Shown here: one piece after another, positions 42,854 through 50,983 of the stretch
How positions within the stretch are numbered: position 1 is the first letter of the stretch
Layout of the letters: the number at the start of each line of letters is the position of its first letter
DNA from: an uncultured Caryophanales bacterium
GTDB lineage: Bacteria > Bacillota_I > Bacilli_A > RF39 > UBA660
Length of the DNA stretch: 51,385 nucleotides
Reading direction: 5' to 3'
NCBI GenBank assembly: GCA_947089915.1
Contig: CAMUMB010000003.1
Location: forward strand, 1-51,385
Notes under the pieces: generated by a model
The model's input: the letters and a program-made list of their open reading frames with translations, nothing else
Databases searched by the model: none
Told to the model about the DNA's origin: nothing
Program-made: the position numbers and the translations under genes

Positions 42854-44761
42854 TCAAATTGTGAAATTATCCTCTAATGAAAATTGTACATTTTGTTCAA
42901 TCCATTCTTTTCTTGGTTCTACTTTATCCCCCATTAAAACACTGACACGTTTCTCTGCCAAAGCAGCATCTACAATATTCACCTTAATCAAACTTCTTGT
43001 TTCTACACTCATGGTGGTTTCTTTTAATTGTTCAGCATTCATTTCTCCAAGACCTTTGTATCTTTGAGTTGTTGTTTGTTTTCCCTTGAATTTTTCTAAA
43101 ATACTCGCCCTCTCTTCTTCTGTATAAGCATATTCTGCTTCTTTTCCACAGGAAATCTTGTATAAAGGTGGCATTGCGATATATAAATGTCCTTGTTCAA
43201 TTAATGGCTTCATATATCGGTAAAAAAATGTTAGTAATAAGATTTGAATATGAGAACCATCCACATCGGCATCGGTCATAATGATGATTTTATCATAGTT
43301 CGAATCTTCTACGGTAAAATCACTTCCCACCCCTGCACCTATCGCATGAATTAAAGTGTTGATTTCTTCATTCTTTAAAATTTCTTCCATCTTGGTTTTT
43401 TCCGTATTTAATACTTTCCCACGCAATGGCAAAATGGCTTGAAATTTACGATCACGTCCTAGTTTTGCAGATCCACCTGCAGAATCTCCTTCGACTAAAA
43501 ATAACTCATTGATTGCAGGGTTTTTACTTTGCGCTGGTGCAAGTTTACCATTAATCGCATATTCCTTTTTATTTTTATCTTTTCCGTTTCTGGCCTCATC
43601 TCTGGCTTTTCGAGCTGCTTCTCTGGCCATTTTACTTTTGACCATTTTGTTCAAAATATTAGTGGCAATTTCTTTATTTTCTTCTAAGAAAAATTGTAAT
43701 TTTTCAGAAACAATGCTTTCTACAACATTTCTTGCGATTGGAGTACCCAATTTTCCTTTGGTCTGTCCTTCAAATTGAAGTAAATTTTCTGGTATTTGTA
43801 AGCTGATAATAGCTGTTAATCCTTCTCTTGTATCTGGTCCTTCTAGATTCTTATCTTTTGTTTTTAAATATCCATTGGCACGTGCATAGTCATTGAATAC
43901 ACGTGTTAATGCGGTTTTAAATCCAACTTCATGGGTTCCACCATCATTGGTTTTGACATTATTTACAAATGAAATAATACTTTCAGAATAGGTATCTGTA
44001 TATTGAAAAGCTACTTCAACATTAATTTTATCTTTCATTCCTTCAAAATGAACGACTTTATGTAGTGCTGTTTTGTCATCATTTAGATATTCTACAAATG
44101 CTTCTAATCCATTTTCGTAATGAAATACTTCTTTTCTATCTTCCTCTTGATCTTCTACCTCAATGGTTAGTCCTTTTAGAAGGAAAGCACATTCTTGCAT
44201 TCTTTCACAAATGGTAGAGAAGGAAAAATTCGTTGTCGAAAAAATTTCATCATCTGGCAAAAATCTTACTTTGGTTCCTGTTTTACTTGTCTTCTCTAAT
44301 TTTTTTAATGGAACCACTGTTTTTCCACCATTTTCAAAACGAATATAGTATTCGTATCCATCTTTTTTGATATTAACTTCCATCCATTTACTTAGTGCAT
44401 TTACAACAGATGCACCTACGCCGTGGAGTCCTCCTGATACTTTATATCCACCTGACTCAAATTTTCCACCTGCATGTAATACGGTATAAACAACCTCAGG
44501 GGTACTCATTCCACTTGCATGTTGTCCAACAGGAACACCACGTCCTTCATCTTCTACACTGATACTGTGATCTTTGTACATCACAATTTTTATTTTTTTA
44601 CCAAAACCATTGATGACTTCATCTACACCATTGTCAACAATTTCCCATACCAAGTGGTGAAGACCTCTTCTATCTGTTGAGCCAATATACATACCTGGTC
44701 TTTTTCGTACTGCTTCAAGTCCCTCTAATATTTTTATTGAGCTTTCATCATATTTTGCCAC
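42854..44761 (-). CDS. parE: DNA topoisomerase IV subunit B
   Basis: 635 residues from GTG 44761; AAGGTGAT lies just before it, and VAKYDESSIKILEGLEAVRK is where ParE normally begins (the frame stays open to 44863). ATPase: EIVDNGVDE, GRGVPVGQH, GLHGVGASVVNALS. Toprim: LVEGDSAGGSAK, DADVDGSHI. End: RYKGLGEMN. It supplies ATP-driven strand passage with ParC. Confidence 0.94.
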   Translation of the reverse strand: MAKYDESSIKILEGLEAVRKRPGMYIGSTDRRGLHHLVWEIVDNGVDEVINGFGKKIKIVMYKDHSISVEDEGRGVPVGQHASGMSTPEVVYTVLHAGGKFESGGYKVSGGLHGVGASVVNALSKWMEVNIKKDGYEYYIRFENGGKTVVPLKKLEKTSKTGTKVRFLPDDEIFSTTNFSFSTICERMQECAFLLKGLTIEVEDQEEDRKEVFHYENGLEAFVEYLNDDKTALHKVVHFEGMKDKINVEVAFQYTDTYSESIISFVNNVKTNDGGTHEVGFKTALTRVFNDYARANGYLKTKDKNLEGPDTREGLTAIISLQIPENLLQFEGQTKGKLGTPIARNVVESIVSEKLQFFLEENKEIATNILNKMVKSKMAREAARKARDEARNGKDKNKKEYAINGKLAPAQSKNPAINELFLVEGDSAGGSAKLGRDRKFQAILPLRGKVLNTEKTKMEEILKNEEINTLIHAIGAGVGSDFTVEDSNYDKIIIMTDADVDGSHIQILLLTFFYRYMKPLIEQGHLYIAMPPLYKISCGKEAEYAYTEEERASILEKFKGKQTTTQRYKGLGEMNAEQLKETTMSVETRSLIKVNIVDAALAEKRVSVLMGDKVEPRKEWIEQNVQFSLEDNFTI

Positions 44762-44777
44762 TTTTATCACCTTCCAC

Positions 44778-44806
44778 ATTATAACAGAAAAAAAAAGAAA
44801 TATCAA
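44778..44806 (-). promoter_or_regulatory. Promoter of parE
   Basis: On the minus strand TTGATA (44801-44806) and TATAAT (44778-44783) are 17 bp apart, about 17 bases upstream of the chosen GTG. This strong sigma-A match also supports the GTG start, because the upstream in-frame codons would lie before the transcript. Confidence 0.75.
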
Positions 44807-45198
44807 AAGTATTTCTATAATATGTTTACTTGCACATAGACGAATGATAATTGTGTAATACATTGACTATTAGGGTCTGCCAATCTTCGTTCTAATGAAT
44901 AGAAGGAAAGCTTGATATTATGTGTAAAAAAAAACATAAATATTTACTATCTGCATATTTTTACTCATTGTTATCATTCTTTTAATCACACTTTTGATTC
45001 TCATAACTATTATTTACAAAAAGATACCAATATTATCACATCTGTGATAGTTTAGGTATCGCCACAATTGGGTAGATACTTAACTGCTAGAAGTCAAGTA
45101 TTGCTTTTTTTATTTTATGAAGTTTCCTTCATTTATATATATTGTAGAATAGATTATTTGTGAAAATCAAATGGATACACTAGAGATTTTAAAGGACT
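44807..45198. other. Gene-free stretch between parE and the second Fic gene
   Basis: Apart from the parE promoter at its left edge and the hairpin at 45018-45060 I see no coding frame with a ribosome binding site. A weak inverted repeat (ATACTT / AAGTAT) lies near 45070-45100. Confidence 0.5.
45018..45060 (-). terminator. Terminator after Fic gene 2
   Basis: Two nested pairings, GATACC (45023-45028) with GGTATC (45055-45060) and TATCACA (45034-45040) with TGTGATA (45043-45049), are followed on the minus strand by five Ts. It ends the Fic transcript about 140 bases past the stop. Confidence 0.6.
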
Positions 45199-46017
45199 CT
45201 ATATATTTACTTTTGTTCTTCCTTTTTCGTTTTTAATTCGATTATTGATATCCAATTCAATGATAGAATCACATATTTTGTAATAATAAAAATTGATAAT
45301 ACCCGAAAAATCATTTTCGCAATTTGCCAGATTCATAGCCAAATGATATTCTGTTCTCTCATTTACCTTAATATAAATTGGAGGGATACCTGCCAATTCA
45401 AATAGATAATTGATAAAACATCTTATGATCCTACCATTTCCATCAAAAAATGGGTGAATTTTAATTAATGCACACTTTATTTTGATACAGTCATCAATAT
45501 ACTGAAACAATTCATTTGGATTACTTTTATCTATGATTTTTGCTTTTTCAATGAGCTCATTGACGAATGGGTCTAACGCTCTAATTTGAGTACGAATCAT
45601 TGACCATTCAGCTATCTCTGTTCCAGTTCCTGGCAAATACACGTCATAATTTCGAAATTGACCCGCACACTCAGGGTATGGTGAAACAGAATATAATTGT
45701 TTATGAAATGACAACAAAGAATAAATATCAAATCGTTCATCTGTAGTATGGGTAAACTCATACATAATTCCCTGTCCAATGATTTCTTCTTTGTCATGTA
45801 CTCCTTCTAAAGCACATTCATTCTTGATATATCTACTAATAAATGCTTTAGGAATATCTTCGAAATTTCTATTTTGATTTGTTGAATAATACAAATAGAT
45901 TAGTTTTTTAGGTAAATCAGCATCTGTATTATATAATTTTTTATTTTCCTTGCGATACTTATAACCTAAAAAAGATTCTTGTATTAAAAATTCCATATCA
46001 ATTACTACTTCATTCAT
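45199..46017 (-). CDS. Fic-domain protein with possible phase-variable leader
   Basis: 272 residues from ATG 46017, with AAGGAG eight bases upstream. The Fic loop is HPFFDGNGRIIR (about 203-214), and IEKAKIIDKSNPNELFQYID precedes it. ALEGVHD (about 82) may be the N-terminal inhibitory segment, less clear than in the other Fic gene. The frame continues open through a tract of 11 G to an ATG at 46083, so a longer protein (start MPFANGGGGHPLF) is possible. It is likely an AMP-transferase; target unknown. Confidence 0.85.
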   Translation of the reverse strand: MNEVVIDMEFLIQESFLGYKYRKENKKLYNTDADLPKKLIYLYYSTNQNRNFEDIPKAFISRYIKNECALEGVHDKEEIIGQGIMYEFTHTTDERFDIYSLLSFHKQLYSVSPYPECAGQFRNYDVYLPGTGTEIAEWSMIRTQIRALDPFVNELIEKAKIIDKSNPNELFQYIDDCIKIKCALIKIHPFFDGNGRIIRCFINYLFELAGIPPIYIKVNERTEYHLAMNLANCENDFSGIINFYYYKICDSIIELDINNRIKNEKGRTKVNI

Positions 46018-46057
46018 AATTTCGTCTCCTTTTTTAGACAATAAAAAAAGAGGGTGT

Positions 46058-46068
46058 CCCCCCCCCCC
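46058..46068. repeat. Homopolymer of 11 C (11 G on the coding strand) upstream of Fic gene 2
   Basis: A run of eleven C on the plus strand is very unusual in DNA this AT-rich. On the minus strand it stands 41 bases before the Fic ATG and is followed by ACACCCTC and seven Ts. Such tracts slip during replication, so this may be a contingency locus. The G-run can also pair with CCCTC to make a small terminator hairpin. Confidence 0.8.
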
Positions 46069-46172
46069 GTTTGCAAATGGCATACTTATATTTTACCTAT
46101 CCACAAACTATATTATGATTCCTCTTTGTCTAATGTTGCCTATTATAACAGAAAATGAAATCTTGTCAAATT

Positions 46173-46673
46173 TTACACAAATTCTAATTCCAAAATTTGA
46201 TCCAACCGATCAATCACAGGATACCCTTTACTACTTAACTTAGGAGAAAAACGAACCCCAATCCCTCCTGCTTCTGTCCATTCTTTTAAATTACCTGCAT
46301 AATCATCAATTAGGATAGAACCTTCTGTATGCACCATCTTCGTTTTACTAATTTTTCTAGGTACAGGAATGATTGTGATATCATCAAAATATTTCCTTAT
46401 ATATTTTATCTTTTCAATAGCCTCTTCTAAAGTTGTTACATGGGTCAAAATACTCACTTCAAAAAGGTTACTTTCAATAATTTTTTGAATACAATCAATA
46501 CTATCATTGATCACTGGAACTTTTTTCAAAAAATCTTTCCAATCTAGTTCACTATAAAATTTGCTCATGTTTTCAGGATTAATTTCTAAACCTAACTTCT
46601 TTTCTACATATTCATAAGGATAGGTAATCGTATCTAAAATCACACCATCAAAATCAATATATAACTGCTTCAT
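46173..46673 (-). CDS. HAD-family phosphatase, 5'-nucleotidase-like
   Basis: 166 residues from ATG 46673 (AGGTGAT upstream). HAD motif I is YIDFDGVILDT (about 5-15), motif II is SILTHVTT, motif III is around PRKISKTK and motif IV is ILIDDYAGNLKEW. The DFDGV...D and IDDY pattern resembles the small 5'(3')-deoxyribonucleotidases (NT5C type). It would hydrolyse a nucleotide or related phosphate in the cytoplasm. The substrate is not certain. Confidence 0.78.
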   Translation of the reverse strand: MKQLYIDFDGVILDTITYPYEYVEKKLGLEINPENMSKFYSELDWKDFLKKVPVINDSIDCIQKIIESNLFEVSILTHVTTLEEAIEKIKYIRKYFDDITIIPVPRKISKTKMVHTEGSILIDDYAGNLKEWTEAGGIGVRFSPKLSSKGYPVIDRLDQILELEFV

Positions 46674-46734
46674 ATCTATCACCTAAATTAATCATACACA
46701 AACATTTGTTCTTTGTCAATTAAAAAGAAGAAAA

Positions 46735-47172
46735 TTATTCTTCCTCTTCTTCATCTGATACAATCGATAAATCTCCCATGTCATCATCATCCAATTCATC
46801 ATCTATTTCATCATCAATTGCTTCATCGATATTTTCTTCTTCAGTATCTTCTACCACTTCTTCTTCCTCTTCTACTTCCTCCACTTCATCTGTTTCATCT
46901 TCTTCATCCATGACAAGTTCTACAGAATGACGGTCTCTAATATCCCATTCATTATTTTCTAATAAAACAAAACGTTTATCAATGGTAAGAGAGGTATAAT
47001 AGTCTCCTATTTTTGCCACATATTCATCATCACTATAGTCTAATAATTTACATATTTCTTTAAAAATACTTGGTGTATTCATTGATTTTCCATTTTCTTT
47101 TAAAAGTAAGTATGTAAGATCGGTATAAGATAATAATTCAATCTCTTCTATTGGCATATTTTTTAATTTCAT
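46735..47172 (-). CDS. rpoE: RNA polymerase delta subunit
   Basis: 145 residues from ATG 47172 (AGGAGG upstream). The N-terminal winged-helix domain (about 1-80) has MPIEEIELLSYTDLTYLLLK and FVLLENNEWDIRD; the C-terminal half is a highly acidic Asp/Glu tail. This two-part build is unique to delta of Bacilli. It displaces nucleic acid from RNA polymerase and speeds recycling. Order argS then rpoE as in many Bacilli. The apparent Leu/His-rich frame on the opposite strand is only the shadow of the acidic tail. Confidence 0.93.
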   Translation of the reverse strand: MKLKNMPIEEIELLSYTDLTYLLLKENGKSMNTPSIFKEICKLLDYSDDEYVAKIGDYYTSLTIDKRFVLLENNEWDIRDRHSVELVMDEEDETDEVEEVEEEEEVVEDTEEENIDEAIDDEIDDELDDDDMGDLSIVSDEEEEE

Positions 47173-47224
47173 AATAATTCCTCCTACTGTTTTCATATCA
47201 TACTATGCATGAAATAAAAATACT

Positions 47225-48916
47225 TTACATAAATTGTGGAATGTCAATTATAATTAAATTCAACATTTCTTTTAAAACATTTTTTGTTAAATTGAAAAGA
47301 GACAACCAATCGTTTTTTTGTACCTCATCTGTTAATCCTTGAATACGATTGTTTTGATAAAATGTATTGGCAAGAAGTGCGAGTGTATAAATATAGTCAG
47401 CTAAAAGACTTGGCAATCTTTCTTTCAAAGCACTATTTAAAGAAGCTTCCAATTCTAATAAGTGCAACCGCAACTTACGGTCATCTTCATTATAAATGTG
47501 ATTACTTATGTTAGAATCCAAAGATACACTTTCTAATATTTTTTGAATTCGCAAAAACGTATATAAAATATAAGGTCCTGTTTTTCCGACTACATTGGAA
47601 AACTTACGAATATCGAAAATATAGTCACGCTCACGATTGTTTTGTAAATCGGCAAATTTTAAAATCGCATTTACAATTTTATCAATATCCTCTTCTTCCA
47701 TATCTTTATTATCTTCTTTTTGGCTTAAGAAAATACCTTTTATTTGTTCAAATAAAGCATCTAATTTTGGCGCTGTTCCACTTCTTGTTTTAAATGGCTT
47801 ACCATCTGTTCCATTGATAGTACCAAGTCCTAAAAATTCTAACTTAGTATTTTTGGTAAGACCACTTTTTCGACATGCACGAAATACTTGTTCAAAATGT
47901 AAAGATTGACGACTATCTGCAACATACAAAATATAATCTGGATGATATTTTTCCATTCTTTCGTAGATAGTGGCTAAATCAGTGGTAGCATACAAATAAG
48001 CACCGTTACTCTTTTGATAAATTAAAGGAGGTAATTCTTTGGCATCAGTTACCTCACTGACAGGTATAATTTTTGCGCCTTCACTTACCTCTATAATATT
48101 TTTTAAAACTTCTGTAGTGGCAGGAATATAAGGGTAACTATCACTTTCTCCATTCCATAAATCAAAAGATACGCCTAAATAATCATATAGTCTTTTACAA
48201 TCATTCCCAGACACTTCTTTGATTTTTTGAAATAATAATTGATATTCTAGATTCCCATCTTGTAAGTCTTTGGTAATATTTGCACATTCTGTTTTAACGA
48301 ATTCATCTTCTTTACAAAGACTGCTCATTTTTGGATAAATGTCCTCTAGATATTCCAATGTAATTTCTTCTACCTGTTTTTGGTCTTTCAAAATTCCATA
48401 AATGACTTGACCAATTTGTAATCCATAATCACCTAAATGGACATCACTAATTGTCTTATGCCCCATATACGCAATAATACGTTTCATGGATTCTCCTACA
48501 ATCGCAGGTCTTAGATGTCCAACATGAAGTGGTTTCGCAATATTAGCACCACCATAATCTAGTACATAAGTATCTATTTTTGAAGGCATTTCCATTCCAA
48601 ATTTTTCTTTCTCCATCATACATCTCACTTGTTGATTGATGAGTGTATCACTTAAAGTCATATTGATAAACCCAGGATTCGCAAACGTAACTTCTTTAAA
48701 GTACTCTGCATACTTCGGACTATTTTGAATTGCCTCGACAATACGATTTCCAATTTCCATTGGACTTTTATGATAGATTTTAGCTAGGCGAAAACAATCA
48801 TCACATTGATAATCACATAATTCTCTTCGATTCGATACAATTACTCTTACTTTTTCTTCGTAACCTAGTTTTTGTATTTCTTCTTCTAAAAACTGTTCTA
48901 GCTTCTTTGTTATCAT
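47225..48916 (-). CDS. argS: Arginyl-tRNA synthetase
   Basis: 563 residues, normal length. HIGH motif as AKPLHVGHLRPAIVGES (about 123), ArgS-specific add-1 N-terminal domain, DYLGVSFDLWNGESDSY, and the C-terminal DALR anticodon-binding domain starting near FADLQNNRERDYIFD. The usual loss of a clear KMSKS is compensated by TRSGTAPKLDALF (GTxxxRxG type). It charges tRNA-Arg. The start overlaps the ywiB stop by four bases (ATGA), so they are coupled. Confidence 0.95.
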   Translation of the reverse strand: MITKKLEQFLEEEIQKLGYEEKVRVIVSNRRELCDYQCDDCFRLAKIYHKSPMEIGNRIVEAIQNSPKYAEYFKEVTFANPGFINMTLSDTLINQQVRCMMEKEKFGMEMPSKIDTYVLDYGGANIAKPLHVGHLRPAIVGESMKRIIAYMGHKTISDVHLGDYGLQIGQVIYGILKDQKQVEEITLEYLEDIYPKMSSLCKEDEFVKTECANITKDLQDGNLEYQLLFQKIKEVSGNDCKRLYDYLGVSFDLWNGESDSYPYIPATTEVLKNIIEVSEGAKIIPVSEVTDAKELPPLIYQKSNGAYLYATTDLATIYERMEKYHPDYILYVADSRQSLHFEQVFRACRKSGLTKNTKLEFLGLGTINGTDGKPFKTRSGTAPKLDALFEQIKGIFLSQKEDNKDMEEEDIDKIVNAILKFADLQNNRERDYIFDIRKFSNVVGKTGPYILYTFLRIQKILESVSLDSNISNHIYNEDDRKLRLHLLELEASLNSALKERLPSLLADYIYTLALLANTFYQNNRIQGLTDEVQKNDWLSLFNLTKNVLKEMLNLIIIDIPQFM

Positions 48917-49293
48917 TCTATCACCTCATATGCTAACTCATAGTAAAATTTCTTAGGTGGTTCATCTGCCAATGTCATTTCATATTCGAGTACAATTTTT
49001 CCTTTTTCTATCTGTAACTTTTTTGTGTTCATTTTTACTGGAATCATCATATTGACACTCTTTATATCATAATTTCCATCTGTTGTCAAAGAGGGATTAA
49101 AACTGCAATCCAAAATAGCTTCCTTTTGGATCCTTCTCATATGAATTTCAGTATTCATTATGGTCAAAATCATTTGGATTTCATTATCTTGGTAGATTAT
49201 TTTATTTTCATTTTGAATCCCAATCGTTTCTGTTTTATGTTGGGTATGTTCTATTTGATTTTCTAAAAATGCTTTTATGTTTATCTTTGACAT
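48913..49293 (-). CDS. ywiB: DUF1934/YwiB-like beta-barrel protein
   Basis: 126 residues from ATG 49293 (AGAGGGAT upstream). Calycin-like beta strands with MTLADEPPKKFYYELAYEVI at the end, NENKIIYQDNEIQMILTIMN in the middle. The DUF1934 protein YwiB stands just before argS and rpoE in B. subtilis, the same order as here, which supports the call. Function unknown; possibly a small ligand-binding barrel. Confidence 0.8.
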   Translation of the reverse strand: MSKINIKAFLENQIEHTQHKTETIGIQNENKIIYQDNEIQMILTIMNTEIHMRRIQKEAILDCSFNPSLTTDGNYDIKSVNMMIPVKMNTKKLQIEKGKIVLEYEMTLADEPPKKFYYELAYEVIE

Positions 49294-49321
49294 GGAATCC
49301 CTCTTTTCCATTTCGTTAGTC

Positions 49322-49330
49322 ATTATAACA
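49322..49330 (-). promoter_or_regulatory. Extended -10 promoter of ywiB-argS-rpoE
   Basis: On the minus strand TGTTATAAT (49322-49330) is an extended -10 box (TGn before TATAAT) about 30 bases upstream of the ywiB start. There is no good -35 at 17 bp, which is tolerated in extended -10 promoters. Confidence 0.5.
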
Positions 49331-49399
49331 TACTTACTATAGAAATGCACTATATTTTTTAAAAGTTTTATAAGACCCTATTTTTTGCTTATTTTCTCA

Positions 49400-49700
49400 T
49401 ACAATTTTGGAAATTTTTTCATATTTTTGTTATAAATTTTAGTGTTTAAACAAAGATCTCTATTTTAAGGTATACAGGTATTTTCTAAAAGAAAAGTTCT
49501 ACAATCATTAGAAATAATATGAGTTGTACTATAACGTACTTATAAATTATAATTTTGAAAAAACACACGATTTTTAAAAATTCAGGTAACACCTATAGAA
49601 AAAAATAAAAAATAATAGAGAAAAATAAAATCGCATTTCTGCGATGATTTTATTACAAATTTTCAAAATCTGTAATGTCTTTTTTTCTTTGTAAAATAAG
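49400..49700. other. AT-rich intergenic stretch
   Basis: No credible gene. The only structure is a small hairpin with ATCGCA/TGCGAT arms near 49630-49645 flanked by A- and T-runs, which may be a terminator of either strand. Confidence 0.45.
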
Positions 49701-49710
49701 TTTAAAATTA

Positions 49711-49739
49711 TTTACTAATAGTCCAACAAATGGTATAAT
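49711..49739 (+). promoter_or_regulatory. Promoter of the small toxin mRNA
   Basis: TTTACT (49711-49716) and TATAAT (49734-49739) are 17 bp apart, with a TGG just before the -10. It should give a transcript starting near 49746 and ending at the terminator at 49983, about 240 bases. Confidence 0.7.
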
Positions 49740-49770
49740 GAATATAGAGATATGTATGAACTGTTAAGCG

Positions 49771-49804
49771 TTCCACATGAAAGTGAGATGATGTCTATGT
49801 GGAA
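49771..49804 (+). promoter_or_regulatory. Ribosome-binding-site-sequestering hairpin
   Basis: TTCCACAT (49771-49778) pairs with ATGTGGAA (49797-49804). The second arm contains GGAA, the only Shine-Dalgarno-like sequence before the ATG at 49813. The toxin would thus be poorly translated unless the leader is opened. Type I toxin messages commonly have such a lock. Confidence 0.55.
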
Positions 49805-49812
49805 ATGAACAT

Positions 49813-49881
49813 ATGGAATATTTAGTAATGTTAGTTATTCTAATTTTGCTTTTAGACCTAAGACCCAAAAACAAAGACTAA
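49813..49881 (+). CDS. Small hydrophobic peptide, candidate type I toxin
   Basis: 22 codons: MEYLVMLVILILLL, then D and the charged tail LRPKNKD. One short membrane helix with a basic end is the build of Fst/TxpA/BsrG-type membrane toxins. Support comes from the surrounding RNA structure: a strong promoter, a leader hairpin hiding the ribosome binding site, 5' GTTAAGCGTT (49763-49772) able to pair with 3' AACGCTTAAC (49945-49954), and a long structured 3' region. I do not recognise a named family. The reading frame alone would not be convincing. Confidence 0.5.
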   Translation: MEYLVMLVILILLLDLRPKNKD

Positions 49882-49922
49882 AAAGAAAACGCTTTTTGCA
49901 CCTCAGTGAATCTTAAGCGTTT
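49881..49922 (-). terminator. Terminator of the putative antisense RNA
   Basis: AAACGCTT (49887-49894) pairs with AAGCGTTT (49915-49922). Only the minus strand has a following T-rich tract (TTCTTTT), so it works as a minus-strand terminator lying inside the 3' part of the toxin message. A short antisense RNA starting near 49940-49990 would end here and overlap the toxin RNA. No clear antisense promoter is seen. Confidence 0.45.
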
Positions 49923-49938
49923 CACAAAAATAATTCAT

Positions 49939-49983
49939 AGAGATAACGCTTAACCTACGAAAGTTCTACGTATCTCTTTTTTA
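49939..49983 (+). terminator. Terminator of the small toxin mRNA
   Basis: AGAGATA (49939-49945) pairs with TATCTCT (49971-49977), extended by ACG/CGT with a bulge, and followed by six Ts on the plus strand. Its loop holds AACGCTTAAC, the complement of the mRNA's 5' GTTAAGCGTT. Confidence 0.65.
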
Positions 49984-50044
49984 TTGTATGGAATTTCTTC
50001 CATCTATATACATTATAACAATACGATTTGTTTTTGTCAAATAA

Positions 50045-50821
50045 CTATTGTTTTACATATCGATGTTGCTTTTCTTCTCTCTCTAGTGATGAATGTATAT
50101 TAGCAACTATCGCATCTACTTCTTCATCAATCCTTTTTACAATTTTTTTGGCATCTACTTTTGAATTAGAATTAAAACCAGCCATTTCTACATTATATTT
50201 ATCAGAAAGTTGCGCATATATTGGTTCATAGTTATGATAAATAATTTCTAAATACCTAGTTCCGCACCCACATAATCTTAATAAATCATTGGGGTTTTCA
50301 TAATCTAAAATAGGATAATACTGCATATATTTTTCAAGAATTAGTGTGTCATAACCTTCATAAGTTTCAAATACAGAACCACAATAATTATCAACATGAA
50401 TACCTGTTTTTTCTATTTCTATATCTTTCATTGCTTCTGGGAATATATCATCTTGTGAAGAAGAAGTAATTAATAATTGTGATATAGCCTTTTTTTCTCG
50501 TTCAATCGTAACATTTACAATTGGTGCATTATGATAATCAGTTGTCAAAGTTCGTTGTTCAATAGTATGAATATTTTTATTCTTTTCATATACTATTTCA
50601 CTTACTAAATATTTGAATCCATTGTCATAACAATACTCATATGCACTTGCTTCTACCAAACAATCTTTGTAAGGAATTAAACTATATCCATATCCAGTTG
50701 CTGTTTTCAAAATGTGACCTAATTCATCTAAATCTGTAATAGCTCGTTCTGATACTAATTGATAATTTTCTAATCTACTTGATATTGCATTTGTAAATTT
50801 TTCTCTAGCATTAATTGGCAT
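50045..50821 (-). CDS. Hypothetical protein
   Basis: 258 residues from 50821. Soluble, acidic, no signal peptide. Segments such as TATGYGYSLIPYKDCLVEAS, CGSVFETYEGYDTLILEKYM and LRLCGCGTRYLEIIYHNYEP are distinctive, but I do not recognise the family. It stands alone between the small toxin unit and an insertion sequence, so it is probably an accessory gene. Confidence 0.6.
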   Translation of the reverse strand: MPINAREKFTNAISSRLENYQLVSERAITDLDELGHILKTATGYGYSLIPYKDCLVEASAYEYCYDNGFKYLVSEIVYEKNKNIHTIEQRTLTTDYHNAPIVNVTIEREKKAISQLLITSSSQDDIFPEAMKDIEIEKTGIHVDNYCGSVFETYEGYDTLILEKYMQYYPILDYENPNDLLRLCGCGTRYLEIIYHNYEPIYAQLSDKYNVEMAGFNSNSKVDAKKIVKRIDEEVDAIVANIHSSLEREEKQHRYVKQ

Positions 50822-50983
50822 TTACTAAAACCCCTTAATTGCTTATTATTTTAGCATATTCCTTTACTAAAGTAAATACTTGTATTTTGCTTGTTAGGGC
50901 AACCGCATAAAAATAGTCAAGGAGAATTAAAAATAAGAGAAAAATAAGGTAAAATATATAATAGAATAAAGGTAGTTGAAAAA

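Noticed and set aside
46713-46913. Open frame rich in Leu/His/Pro on the plus strand
   Set aside because: It is the reverse complement of the Asp/Glu codons in the acidic tail of RpoE delta and has no ribosome binding site.
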